Assembly (NCBI RefSeq): GCF_018141545.1
Contig: NZ_CP064356.1
Coordinates: 1,550,001-1,614,000 of the forward strand
Length of the DNA: 64,000 nucleotides
Direction: 5' to 3'
From: Miltoncostaea oceani
Lineage (GTDB): Bacteria > Actinomycetota > Thermoleophilia > Miltoncostaeales > Miltoncostaeaceae
Part shown: one piece after another, positions 9,362 through 17,832 of the stretch
Layout: each line of letters starts with the position of its first letter
How positions within the stretch are numbered: position 1 is the first letter of the stretch
Notes under the pieces: generated by a model
Told to the model about the DNA's origin: nothing
Seen by the model: the letters and a program-made list of their open reading frames with translations, nothing else
The model's database searches: none
Translations under genes and position numbers: made by a program

Positions 9362-11164
9362 TCACCCCGCCTCGGCCACCTCCACCATCCGCTCCATCTC
9401 GCGGAAGCCGGGCTCCCAGACCTCCGGGTCGGTGACGTCCACTCCGAGCTCGCCGAGAAGCTCCGTCGGAGTCTTCGACCCGCCGGCCGACAGGAACGCG
9501 ATGTAGGCGTCCACGAAGGCCGGGCCCATCTCGCGGAAGCGGGCGTACAGGGCCAGCGTCGACAGGTGCGCGAACACGTACGCGTAGGTGTAGAAGCGCG
9601 TCGAGATGAAGTGCGGGATGTACGACCACCCCAGCCGGTAGCGGTCCGGCAGGGAGAGGGCGTCGCCGTAGTACTTGGCGTTCTCCTCGAACCAGATGTC
9701 CGAGAGGCGGTCCGCGGTGAGGGTGCCGCCCTGCCCGCGCAGGTCGTAGGCGCGCTGCTCGTAGCGGGTGAGGACCGTCTGGCGGAAGACCGTCGCGAAC
9801 GACCCCTCGACCCGCTCGGACACCAGGGCGCGGCGGGTCGCCGGGTCCTTCTCGACCTCCATCAGGTGGTCGAAGGCGACGAGTTCGGCGAACGTGGACG
9901 GGACCTCGGCGAGGGCCAGGCCGGTGCCGGCCGACAGGGCCGTCTGCTCCGCCGACGCGAGGGCGAAGTGCATGCCGTGCCCGAGCTCGTGGGCGAGCGT
10001 CATCACGTCGTCCATGCGGTCCGTGAAGTTCATCAGCACGTACGGGGAGGCGTCCTGGGCGACGGGGGCGCAGAACGCGCCGCCGCGCTTGCCCGCCCGG
10101 GGCTCCGCGTCGATCCGCCGCTCGTCGAAGAAGCCCCCGGCGATCTCCGCGATGCGGGGGGAGAAGCGGGCGAAGGACTCGTCGATGAGCCGCCGCGCCT
10201 CGGGGTAGTCGACCGAGCGCCCCTCGCCGATCGGCGCGTACTGGTCGTGCAGCTCCAGCTTCCCGACGCCAAGGATGCCCGCCTTGATGCGGAACCAGCG
10301 GTGGGCGATGGGGTAGTGGCGCTCGACGGCGTCGAGCATCCCCTCCACGACCGGCCCCGGCAGCTCGTTGCGCAGGTGCGTCGGCTCCATCGGGCCCGCG
10401 TAGCCGCGCAGCCTGTCCATCGCGAGGCGGTCGCCGACCAGCGTGTCGTAGCAGTGGGCGAGCGTGTCGGTGTGCGGGTCGAGGGCGTCGTAGAGCGTCT
10501 CGAGCGCACGCCGCCGCAGGTCGCGGTCGGGGTTGCGGACGTGGGCGAGGAGGCGGTCGATCGTGTGGGGCTCGACGCCGTCGCCCTCGCCGGCGTCGAA
10601 CGGCACCTCGAGCGTCGAGGTGATCTGCCCGAAGAGGGTGTGCCAGGCGCTCACCGCGGCCGGGCTGCGCTCCGAGAGCATCCGCTCCTCCGGCTCGGAG
10701 AGCGTGTGGGGCGCGAACCGGCGCATCGCCACCAGGTAGTGGCGGTCGCGGGCGACCTCCGGGGCGTCGTGGAGGGCGCGGGCGCGCTCGTCGTCGAGCG
10801 CCAGCCACTCGAGGTCGAAGAAGCGCAGCGCGTTGCCGGCCTCGACGAGGCCGCGGTCGATCGCCGAGGAGAGGTCCTTGTTCTCCTGGCTCGTCACGTC
10901 CACCGACTCGCGCAGGTGGGCGTAGGAGCTGACCCGCGAGAGCTCGTTGTCGATCTCGGCGAGCTCGGCGAGCGCCTCCGCGAGGGCGGGGCCGTCCATC
11001 CCGGGGAGGGCGCCGCGGTAGCGGGACTCGAACGCGCGGGCGCGCTCGAGCGCCGCCGCCAGGCGGGTGCGCGCCGCGTCGGCGTCCGGGACGAGGGGCG
11101 CGAGGTCCCAGTGGACACCGGCCGCGCGGCGGCCGGAGGGGGCGGTGTCGGTGGCTGTCGTCAT
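9362..11164 (-). CDS. pepF: Oligoendopeptidase F (M3 metallopeptidase)
   Basis: Cytosolic zinc oligopeptidase, 600 residues, the usual length for PepF/M3B. The zinc site HExxH is visible in LAHELGHGMHFALA, with the downstream helix containing the third ligand in STFAELVAFDHLM. No signal peptide. I chose ATG 11164 rather than GTG 11173 because TAGCGT sits 7 bases before the ATG, the leaderless pattern common in this window. It is probably a single-gene transcript that degrades short peptides. Confidence 0.92.
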   Translation of the reverse strand: MTTATDTAPSGRRAAGVHWDLAPLVPDADAARTRLAAALERARAFESRYRGALPGMDGPALAEALAELAEIDNELSRVSSYAHLRESVDVTSQENKDLSSAIDRGLVEAGNALRFFDLEWLALDDERARALHDAPEVARDRHYLVAMRRFAPHTLSEPEERMLSERSPAAVSAWHTLFGQITSTLEVPFDAGEGDGVEPHTIDRLLAHVRNPDRDLRRRALETLYDALDPHTDTLAHCYDTLVGDRLAMDRLRGYAGPMEPTHLRNELPGPVVEGMLDAVERHYPIAHRWFRIKAGILGVGKLELHDQYAPIGEGRSVDYPEARRLIDESFARFSPRIAEIAGGFFDERRIDAEPRAGKRGGAFCAPVAQDASPYVLMNFTDRMDDVMTLAHELGHGMHFALASAEQTALSAGTGLALAEVPSTFAELVAFDHLMEVEKDPATRRALVSERVEGSFATVFRQTVLTRYEQRAYDLRGQGGTLTADRLSDIWFEENAKYYGDALSLPDRYRLGWSYIPHFISTRFYTYAYVFAHLSTLALYARFREMGPAFVDAYIAFLSAGGSKTPTELLGELGVDVTDPEVWEPGFREMERMVEVAEAG

Positions 11165-11171
11165 GCCGCTC

Positions 11172-11177
11172 ACGCTA
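11172..11177 (-). promoter_or_regulatory. -10 box, leaderless pepF
   Basis: TAGCGT, 7 bases before the ATG. Confidence 0.55.
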
Positions 11178-11222
11178 GCGGATCGCCCTGGGCATGGGCC
11201 GTCCGGGGACGGTCCCGCGGCC

Positions 11223-12056
11223 TCAGGCGGCGGCCGCCTCCAGCAGGCGGTCGATCGCGTCGGGGGGGAGCGGCGGGGTGCCGGTGTCCCCGGGCCGCAG
11301 CGCCTCCTCGGGGCGGTGGAAGTCCGATCCCCCCGCCGCCACCAGGCGCAGCCGCCGGGCGATGCCGGTCAGGTGGTCGCGGCGCTCCGGCGTGTGCTCC
11401 GGCCGGTGGACCTCGATGCCGAGCAGCCCGTAGGAGGTGAGCCGGTGCACGAACGCGCCGAGCTCCCGCGGGGGCATGCGAAGCGACGCCGGGTGGGCGA
11501 GCACCGGCGCGCCGCCGCTCCCGCGCACCAGCTCGATCGCCTCCCGCGGCGCGAGGCCCTCGTGCGGCACCCACGCGGGGCCGCCGTCGGCGAGGTAGCG
11601 GTCGAAGGCCTCCTGGCGGTCCGCGACGTGCCCGGCGGCGACGAGCGCGTCGGCGAGGTGCGGCCGCCCGATGGCGCCGGCGGCGCGTGCCGCGACGTCG
11701 GCGAAGTCGATCGGCGCCCCGATCTCCGCGAGCCGCGCGACGATCCGGCGGGCGCGGTCCTCACGCGCGTCGCGCAGCCCGGCGAGGCGCGCGCCCAGCG
11801 GCTGCGGGTCGGCGCCCGGGAAGTAGCCGAGCAGGTGCAGCGACCCGGACGGCGCACGCACCGACAGCTCGACGCCCGCCACGACGCGGACGCCGTGCGC
11901 GGGTCCCGCCTCCTGCGCCTCCGCCACGCCCGCGAGGGTGTCGTGGTCGGTCACCGCCAGCAGGCCGACCCCGCACCCCGCCGCCAGCGCGACGAGCGCG
12001 GCCGGGGCCAGCGCCCCGTCGGAGGCGACGGTGTGCGAGTGGAGGTCGGCCCGCAG
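11223..12056 (-). CDS. PHP-domain metal-dependent phosphoesterase
   Basis: Phosphoesterase of the PHP family (YciV/TrpH-like, whose members cleave 3',5'-nucleotide diphosphates or RNA 5' ends), 277 residues. Metal ligands appear in order: DLHSHT at the very start, VTDHDTL, GVELS, PVLAHPASL and GGSDFH. The first ATG (11954) would delete the DLHSHT ligands, so translation must start further up; the only fitting codon is CTG 12056, six bases past the cysC stop, giving (M)RADLHSHTVASDG. Being directly behind cysC it could hydrolyse pAp, the by-product of PAPS use; that is inference. Confidence 0.85.
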   Translation of the reverse strand: MRADLHSHTVASDGALAPAALVALAAGCGVGLLAVTDHDTLAGVAEAQEAGPAHGVRVVAGVELSVRAPSGSLHLLGYFPGADPQPLGARLAGLRDAREDRARRIVARLAEIGAPIDFADVAARAAGAIGRPHLADALVAAGHVADRQEAFDRYLADGGPAWVPHEGLAPREAIELVRGSGGAPVLAHPASLRMPPRELGAFVHRLTSYGLLGIEVHRPEHTPERRDHLTGIARRLRLVAAGGSDFHRPEEALRPGDTGTPPLPPDAIDRLLEAAAA

Positions 12057-12061
12057 GGGGG

Positions 12062-12619
12062 CTAGGCGGGGACGGCCCCGCCGATGAGGCCGCGCGCCTC
12101 GAGCTCGGCGATGACCTGGGCGGCGCTCTCCTCGGGGGTCTGGCCCTCGGTGGAGATGTGGACCTCGGGGTCCGTCGGCGCCTCGTAGGGGTCGCTGACC
12201 CCGGTGAACTCCTTGATCTCGCCGGAGAACGCCTTGGCGTAGAGGCCCTTCACGTCACGCTTCGCGCACTCCTCGACGGAGGTGTCCACGAAGACCTCGA
12301 CGAAGGAGCCGAACTCCTCGACCATCGCCCGGGCCGCGGCGCGGGTGTCGGCGTACGGGGAGATCGCCGAGACGAGCGTGACGACGCCCGCGCGGGTGAG
12401 GCGGCTCGCGACCCAGCCGATGCGGCCGATGTTGGTGTCGCGGTCCTCCTTCGAGAACCCGAGGCCCTTCGACAGGTGGGTGCGGACGACGTCGCCGTCG
12501 AGGTACTCGACCAGCGCGCCGCGCCTCTCCAGCTCGGGACCCACGATCTCGGCGATCGTGGACTTGCCGGTGCCCGAGAGCCCGGTGAACCACAGGGTGA
12601 CTCCTCGACGCTCGCTCAC
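12062..12619 (-). CDS. cysC: Adenylylsulfate kinase
   Basis: Phosphorylates adenosine 5'-phosphosulfate (APS) to PAPS. 185 residues with P-loop GLSGTGKS (13-20), the DGD substrate motif in YLDGDVVRTHL, the APS-kinase signature GFSKEDRDTNIGRI, and KGLYAKAFSGEIKEFTGVSDPYE near the lid. GTG start with GAGGAGGG ribosome site. It follows cysH by 42 bases on the same strand. Since that reductase has the marks of an APS-using enzyme, PAPS made here may serve sulfotransferases. Confidence 0.95.
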   Translation of the reverse strand: MSERRGVTLWFTGLSGTGKSTIAEIVGPELERRGALVEYLDGDVVRTHLSKGLGFSKEDRDTNIGRIGWVASRLTRAGVVTLVSAISPYADTRAAARAMVEEFGSFVEVFVDTSVEECAKRDVKGLYAKAFSGEIKEFTGVSDPYEAPTDPEVHISTEGQTPEESAAQVIAELEARGLIGGAVPA

Positions 12620-12661
12620 TCGTACCGCCCTCCTCGGGGCGGTCGTGCCCCGGTCGTCAGT

Positions 12662-13384
12662 TCAGCGTCCGGCGGCGGCGTCCTGGGCCGGCAGGTGGAG
12701 ACCGCACTCGGTCTTCTCCGCATCGGCCCAGCGGCCCGCCCGGGAGTCCTCGCCCGGCCGGATCGCACGCGTGCAATGGGTGCACCCTATCGACGGGAAC
12801 CCGCGGTCGTGCAGCGGGTTGTACGGGACGTCGTGCGCGAAGAGGTACCCCTTCACGTCGGCGTCGTCCCATCCCGCGAGCGGCTGCACCTTCACCACGC
12901 CGCGGGGGTCGAGCTCCAGCACGCGCGCGTTGGCGCGGGTCACGCTCTGGGCGCGGCGGATGCCGGTGATCCAAGCGTCCATGCCCACCAGGGCGCGCTC
13001 GAGGGGCTCGACCTTGCGGAGCGCGCAGCAGTGGTCGGGGTCGCGCTTCCACAGCTCCGGGCCCTCGGTCGCCTCCTGCTCGGCGACGGTCTGGAGGGGG
13101 TCGATCCGCTCGATCCGGAGGTCGTACCGCTCGATCAGCCGGTCGCGGGTCTCGTAGGTCTCCGGGAAGAGGAGGCCCGTGTCGAGCTCGACGATCCGGA
13201 TGTCGGCGCCGATCCGGTGGAGCATGTCGACCAGGATCGAGGACTGGTGCTGCCAGGAGCAGGTGAGCAGGATCTTCCCGGCGAACCGGTCGACGGCCCA
13301 CTCCAGCAGCTCCTGGGCACTGCGGTCCTCGAACTCGTCGGCGAGCGCGTCGACTTCGGCGCGCGAGAGCGAGAGGGTGTTCAC
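12662..13384 (-). CDS. cysH: Assimilatory APS reductase, iron-sulfur type
   Basis: Reduces activated sulfate to sulfite; 240 residues. It has the catalytic Cys227 in KTECGLH and the pairs Cys119-Cys120 and Cys201-x2-Cys204, the four ligands of the [4Fe-4S] cluster found in APS reductases and absent from PAPS reductases. This points to APS as substrate. Ser-rich CSWQHQSS (42-49) is the phosphate loop. GTG start preceded by TAGCCT at 7 bases, a leaderless promoter. First gene of cysH-cysC-PHP. Confidence 0.93.
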   Translation of the reverse strand: MNTLSLSRAEVDALADEFEDRSAQELLEWAVDRFAGKILLTCSWQHQSSILVDMLHRIGADIRIVELDTGLLFPETYETRDRLIERYDLRIERIDPLQTVAEQEATEGPELWKRDPDHCCALRKVEPLERALVGMDAWITGIRRAQSVTRANARVLELDPRGVVKVQPLAGWDDADVKGYLFAHDVPYNPLHDRGFPSIGCTHCTRAIRPGEDSRAGRWADAEKTECGLHLPAQDAAAGR

Positions 13385-13391
13385 ACGGCGC

Positions 13392-13397
13392 AGGCTA
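13392..13397 (-). promoter_or_regulatory. -10 box, leaderless cysH
   Basis: TAGCCT, 7 bases before the GTG. Confidence 0.55.
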
Positions 13398-13412
13398 GCA
13401 GAGGGAAAACGG

Positions 13413-13745
13413 ATGGCAGGGATAAGCGAGGGGAATAGCCGGCTCGTCTGGTCGAGCGACGAGGGACGCGTGCCCGACCCCCCGCGGCGCGCCGCGCCGG
13501 AGCCGGCGCGCGGGGACGGCGTCGTCCGCGTGGGTCGCACCTCGTCGGGCCGGAGGGGCAAGACCGTGACGCTGGTGACCGGGCTCCCGCCCGCCGACGT
13601 CGCGGGCGTGGCGAAGGAGCTGAAGCGCCTCTGCGGGTCCGGCGGGGCCGTCAAGGACGGGGTCGTCGAGATCCAGGGCGACCAGCGGACGCGCATCATC
13701 GGGCACCTCGAGGGGCGGTACCGCGTGAAGGCCACGGGCGGCTGA
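13413..13745 (+). CDS. yciH: SUI1/eIF1-like translation factor YciH
   Basis: Small protein of 110 residues with a disordered front and a C-terminal SUI1 domain (VTLVTGLPPADVAGVAKELK, LCGSGGAVKDGVVEIQGDQ, RIIGHLEGRY), the bacterial relative of eukaryotic initiation factor 1. It probably acts at the 30S subunit, perhaps in start-codon selection, which is notable next to the many leaderless and non-ATG starts here. Ribosome site GAGGG before ATG. Stop is directly followed by the GTG of the doxX gene. Confidence 0.9.
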   Translation: MAGISEGNSRLVWSSDEGRVPDPPRRAAPEPARGDGVVRVGRTSSGRRGKTVTLVTGLPPADVAGVAKELKRLCGSGGAVKDGVVEIQGDQRTRIIGHLEGRYRVKATGG

Positions 13746-14174
13746 GTGGACCGTCTCCGCCGCCGGCTGGCCGACCCCGGCAGCCCCGCCCGGTGGCCGG
13801 TCGTCCTGCGCGTCGTCCTCGCCGCGGTGTTCCTGCAGGCCGGGGTCGGCAAGTTCGTGAACCACGACGCGTACACCGCGCGCTTCGAGCGCTGGGGGTT
13901 CGGCACTGCGCCGGGCGCGGTTGCGATCCTCGTCGGGCTCACCGAGACGCTCGGGGCCCTGGCCCTGCTCACGGGCGTGCTGCCGCGGGTGGCGTCGGTG
14001 GCGCTGATCGGCGTGATGGTGGGCGCGCTCGCCACCGCGGGCCGCGTGGACGGCGGGCGCGACGTGTGGCTGCCGGTCGTGCTGATCGTGCTGCTCGCGG
14101 CCCTCGCCGTCGCCGGGTCGCGGAGTGCGGCGCTGCTCCCCGCGTGGCCCCGCCCGCGGGCCGCGGCCGAATAG
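13746..14174 (+). CDS. DoxX family membrane protein
   Basis: Four-helix membrane protein of 142 residues. Helix 1 carries the family pattern VVLAAVFLQAGVGKFVNHDAYT, with later helices at about 57-75, 80-97 and 107-125. DoxX proteins are linked to quinone-coupled or redox-stress roles, but this one has no extra clue. GTG start abuts the yciH stop with no gap. Confidence 0.82.
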   Translation: MDRLRRRLADPGSPARWPVVLRVVLAAVFLQAGVGKFVNHDAYTARFERWGFGTAPGAVAILVGLTETLGALALLTGVLPRVASVALIGVMVGALATAGRVDGGRDVWLPVVLIVLLAALAVAGSRSAALLPAWPRPRAAAE

Positions 14175-14204
14175 GAACGGCGCCCCCGGGGCATCACGCC
14201 ACCC

Positions 14205-15104
14205 GTGCTCGTGATCGACGGACTGACCAAGAGCTACGGCGGACGCCGGGCCCTTGACGACCTGACCGTCGAGGTCCCCGCCGGCGAGGTGGTGGGGCTC
14301 CTCGGTCCGAACGGGTCCGGCAAGACGACCGCGATGCGGATCGTCTTCGGCGTCATCGACGCCGACGCGGGCCGCGTCACGTACCGCGGCGGGCCCATCG
14401 GCCCCGTCGAGCGGCGGCGCTTCGGCTACATGCCGGAGGAGCGCGGGCTCTACCCCGACATGCGGGTCCGCGACCAGCTCGTGTACTTCGGCCGCCTCGC
14501 CGGCGTCCCGCGCGCCCGCGCCGCGGAGCGCGCCGACGCCCTCCTCGAGCGCCTCGGCATCGCCGACCGCGCCGACGAGGAGGTCCAGAAGCTGTCGCTC
14601 GGCAACCAGCAGCGCGTGCAGCTCGCCGCGGCCCTCGTGCACGAGCCGGAGGCGCTCGTCCTCGACGAGCCGTTCTCGGGACTCGACCCCCTGGCCGTGG
14701 CGGGCCTGTCGGAGATCGTCCAGGAGGCGGCCGACGCCGGCCGGCTCGTGCTGTTCTCCAGCCACCAGCTCGACCTCGTCGAGGGGCTCTGCGAGTCGGT
14801 CGCGGTGATCGACCACGGACGGCAGGTCATGTCCGGCCGGGTCGAGGACCTCAAGGCCGGCAGCGGCCGGCGGGTGCTGCGGGTGGTCGTCGGCGGCGAC
14901 GAGCAGGCCGCGTGGGCGCGGTCGGTGGACGGCGTGCGGGTGCTGTCGGCGGGCGCGGACGGCGCGCGGCTGGCGCTCGACGGCGGCACCGACCCCCTGG
15001 CCGTGCTCGACCGCGCCCGCGCCGCCGGCACGGTCACCGACTTCGGACTCGAGATGCCGAGCCTGACGGAGCTCTTCATGGACGCCGTGGACGGTCGCCG
15101 ATGA
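14205..15104 (+). CDS. ABC transporter ATPase (NatA-like)
   Basis: ATP-binding subunit of 299 residues: Walker A GPNGSGKT (38-45), signature LSLGNQQRV (Gln-variant of LSGGQ), Walker B LVLDEPFSGLD, switch His in SSHQLD. A C-terminal extension of about 80 residues follows, as in NatA/YhaQ exporters. Pairs with the ABC-2 permease, whose ATG overlaps its stop (ATGA). Probably exports Na+, drugs or peptides; substrate unknown. Confidence 0.9.
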   Translation: MLVIDGLTKSYGGRRALDDLTVEVPAGEVVGLLGPNGSGKTTAMRIVFGVIDADAGRVTYRGGPIGPVERRRFGYMPEERGLYPDMRVRDQLVYFGRLAGVPRARAAERADALLERLGIADRADEEVQKLSLGNQQRVQLAAALVHEPEALVLDEPFSGLDPLAVAGLSEIVQEAADAGRLVLFSSHQLDLVEGLCESVAVIDHGRQVMSGRVEDLKAGSGRRVLRVVVGGDEQAAWARSVDGVRVLSAGADGARLALDGGTDPLAVLDRARAAGTVTDFGLEMPSLTELFMDAVDGRR

Positions 15105-16285
15105 GCCGGTGGAGGGGTGCGGCGCTCGTCGCCGAGCGGGAGATCCGCGAGCGGCTCCGCACGAAGAGCTTCGCCGTCATCACCGCGATCCTCGTGCTCG
15201 CCGCGCTCGCGGCCGTCATCGTCCCGAGCATCGTCGGCGACGACGGGCTCGACACCGCGACCGTCGCCGTCGCGGGTGCGCCCGAGGGCCTCGGCGACGC
15301 GATCGCGGCTGCGGGTCGCGCGCAGGACTTGGACATCACCGTCCGCGACGTCGCCGCGCCGGCGGCGCGTGCCCAGGTCGTCGACGAGGAGGCCGACGCC
15401 GCCCTCATCGACCGCGGGGTGGGGGAGCGCTCGACGATCCTCGTGCGCGACGACCTCGACCCGGCCCTCCGCGCCGCGGTGCTCCAGGCCCTCGCCCAGA
15501 CGCGCCTGGTGGCGGGCCTCTCCGAGGCCGGCGTCCCGCCGGACCGGGTCGCCGCGCTCACCGGCGCCCCGGACGTCGCCGTGGAGTCCACCGACCCCGA
15601 CGGCCCGAGCGGCTCCGAGGTCGGCGTCGGCATCCTGATGGCGGTGCTCCTCTACGTCGCCCTCCTGTTCGCGGGCACCCTCGTCGCGACCGGTGTGGCG
15701 GAGGAGAAGACCAGCCGCGTGTCCGAGGTGCTCCTGTCGAGCCTGCGCCCCATCGACCTGCTCGTCGGCAAGGTCGCCGGCATCGGCCTCGTGTCGCTCG
15801 GGCAGCTCCTCGTCGCGGCGGTCCCCGCCGTCGTCGTGGCGCTCGTGATCGGCGCGGCCGACGTCCCCGACGCCACCGTCCCCGCCATCGTCGGCGGCGT
15901 CGTCTGGTTCGTCGCCGGCTACGCCCTCTACGCGTCGGCCTACGGCGCCCTCGGCGCGCTGGTGGGCCGCCAGCAGGAGGTCGGCCAGGTCACCGCCCCG
16001 CTCGCGATCCTCCTCCTCGCCGGGTACCTCGCCGCAGCCCTGTTCGGCGCCGGCGACCCCGAGGGGACCCTCGTCCGGGTGCTGTCGTTCATCCCGCCGT
16101 TCGCGCCGCTGGTCATGCCGCTGCGCATCGCCACCGACACCGTGTCGATCGGCGCCGTCGCCGTCTCACTGGCGCTGACCCTCGCCACGGCCGCGGCGGT
16201 CCTCGCGTTCGGCGCCCGCGTCTACCGCGGGGGCATCACCCGCACCGGCGCGCGCACCTCGGTGCGCCAGGCCCTGGGGGGCTAG
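15101..16285 (+). CDS. ABC-2 type permease (NatB-like)
   Basis: Membrane subunit of 394 residues. One N-terminal helix (about 22-42), a large extracytoplasmic domain (about 45-170) and a C-terminal cluster of five to six helices, the ABC2_membrane_3/NatB arrangement. The EEKTSRVSEVLLSSLRP stretch is the coupling region typical of this group. Stop codon is the TAG within CTAG shared with the convergent phosphatase gene. Confidence 0.88.
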   Translation: MSRWRGAALVAEREIRERLRTKSFAVITAILVLAALAAVIVPSIVGDDGLDTATVAVAGAPEGLGDAIAAAGRAQDLDITVRDVAAPAARAQVVDEEADAALIDRGVGERSTILVRDDLDPALRAAVLQALAQTRLVAGLSEAGVPPDRVAALTGAPDVAVESTDPDGPSGSEVGVGILMAVLLYVALLFAGTLVATGVAEEKTSRVSEVLLSSLRPIDLLVGKVAGIGLVSLGQLLVAAVPAVVVALVIGAADVPDATVPAIVGGVVWFVAGYALYASAYGALGALVGRQQEVGQVTAPLAILLLAGYLAAALFGAGDPEGTLVRVLSFIPPFAPLVMPLRIATDTVSIGAVAVSLALTLATAAAVLAFGARVYRGGITRTGARTSVRQALGG

Positions 16286-17832
16286 CCCCCGGCGACCTCG
16301 ATGCGCAGGCGCCGCTCGAAGGCGCGCTGCACCACCGGACCCTCCAGGGCGGCGCTCCACAACGCGACGGCCGGGTCGCCCTCGGCCCGGACGCGGAGCA
16401 CCAGCTCGCCGTCGGGCGCGTCGACCTCGACGCCGGTGACGCCCCGGGCCCGGCCGCGCTCGAGCTGCTCGGCGATCCGCAGGCAGCACGCGAGACGTTG
16501 CAGGCGGTCCACGTCGTCGTCGTCGAGCACGCCCTCCAGCGGGGCGGGGTTCGGCAGCGCCTTGCGGTGGGCCCGCACCAGCAGCGCGATCATCGCGAGC
16601 TCGGCGTGCCGGAACCCCGGGAGCCCCGAGTTCAGGATGAGGTAGAAGCCGTGCTTGTGGTGGTCGTTGTAGTCGACCGTCACGCCGGCGTCGTGGAGCA
16701 TCCCGGCCGCCCACAGCAGCTCGCGCTCCCGGCGGTCGATGGTGTGCATGCCGACCCGGGCGAGCTCGTCGTAGATCCCCAGCGCGAGCTCGCAGACGTG
16801 CGCCGCGTGCGGGACGTCGCAGCGGTACACCTCGACGAGGTTGAGGACGCTCTGGCGGCGGACCCCGCGGATCAGCGGCGGGTCGAGCGGCTGGAGGAAC
16901 CGCTCGTAGAAGAGGCCCTCGCGCAGGCCCTGCGAGCAGATCTCGACATGGTCGACGCCGAGCTGCTCCAGCGCCGTCGCGATGACGACCGCCCCGGCGA
17001 GGGTGATGTCGGCGCGGTCCTGCTTGAGGCCCGGCAGCCGGCTGCGCTCCGTCGCGGGGAGCTCGAGCATCGCGTCGACGAGCTCCTCGATGCCGGTCCG
17101 CGGCAGCAGGTAGCCGTGCAGCTCGTCGAGGGGGTACCGCGTCGCGCGCTGGTGCATCGCCGCGAGCGTGCGGATCGTGCCGCCGACGCCCACGAGGCGA
17201 CCACCGGCGTCCTGGATCCACGGGACGTCCGCGAGCTCCTTCACCACGTGCTTGCGGAGGGGCTTCAGGTCGCCGCGCGTGGCGCGGGCGCCCGGAAGGA
17301 ACCGCTCCGTCATGCGCACCGCCCCGAGCGGGCGCGAGACGATGCGCTCCAGGCCGCGTCCCACCACCTGGCTGACCTGGATGCTGCCGCCGCCGAGGTC
17401 GAGGACGTGCCCGTCGCCGAGGGTCGTGCTGTTGACCGCCCCGAGGAACCCGTACCAGGCCTCCTCCTCGGCCGAGAGGACGCGCACGTCCAGGCGGCCG
17501 CCGGCGGTCAGGGCCTCCATCACGTCGTCGCGGTTCGCGGCGTCGCGGGCGGCGCTCGTGGTGACGGCCGCGACGTCGTCGATGCCGGCCGCCTCCACGA
17601 ACGCGGCGTACAGCCGGGCGGTGTGCGCCGCGCGCTCGAGCGAGTCGGGGTGCAGCCCGGCGGGGCCGGCGCCGGCGGAGAGCCGCACCGCGTCGCGGAT
17701 CTCGTCGACGAGCTGGAACGACCCGCCGGTCCGGTAGCGGAACACCACCAGGCGGAAGGTGTTGGAGCCCATGTCGATCACCGCGAGGCGGCGCTCGGCG
17801 GAGCCCTCCGGCGCCGCTAACCTAAGTTCCAT
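16282..17832 (-). CDS. Ppx/GppA family phosphatase with HD-like domain
   Basis: Exopolyphosphatase or pppGpp phosphohydrolase, 516 residues. Actin-fold motifs: VIDMGSNTFRLVVF near the start, VTTSAARDAAN, VLDLGGGSIQVS and GVGGTIRTLA; the second half is the HD-like domain of longer enzymes (LLWAAGMLHDAGVTVDYNDH). Polyphosphate versus pppGpp preference cannot be read from sequence, but a small alarmone hydrolase is encoded divergently, favouring an alarmone role. ATG 17832 and the ATG of the divergent gene share a CATG palindrome. Confidence 0.92.
   Translation of the reverse strand: MELRLAAPEGSAERRLAVIDMGSNTFRLVVFRYRTGGSFQLVDEIRDAVRLSAGAGPAGLHPDSLERAAHTARLYAAFVEAAGIDDVAAVTTSAARDAANRDDVMEALTAGGRLDVRVLSAEEEAWYGFLGAVNSTTLGDGHVLDLGGGSIQVSQVVGRGLERIVSRPLGAVRMTERFLPGARATRGDLKPLRKHVVKELADVPWIQDAGGRLVGVGGTIRTLAAMHQRATRYPLDELHGYLLPRTGIEELVDAMLELPATERSRLPGLKQDRADITLAGAVVIATALEQLGVDHVEICSQGLREGLFYERFLQPLDPPLIRGVRRQSVLNLVEVYRCDVPHAAHVCELALGIYDELARVGMHTIDRRERELLWAAGMLHDAGVTVDYNDHHKHGFYLILNSGLPGFRHAELAMIALLVRAHRKALPNPAPLEGVLDDDDVDRLQRLACCLRIAEQLERGRARGVTGVEVDAPDGELVLRVRAEGDPAVALWSAALEGPVVQRAFERRLRIEVAGG
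17818..17823 (+). promoter_or_regulatory. -10 box, leaderless alarmone hydrolase
   Basis: TAACCT, 7 bases before the ATG; lies within the start of the divergent phosphatase gene. Confidence 0.55.
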
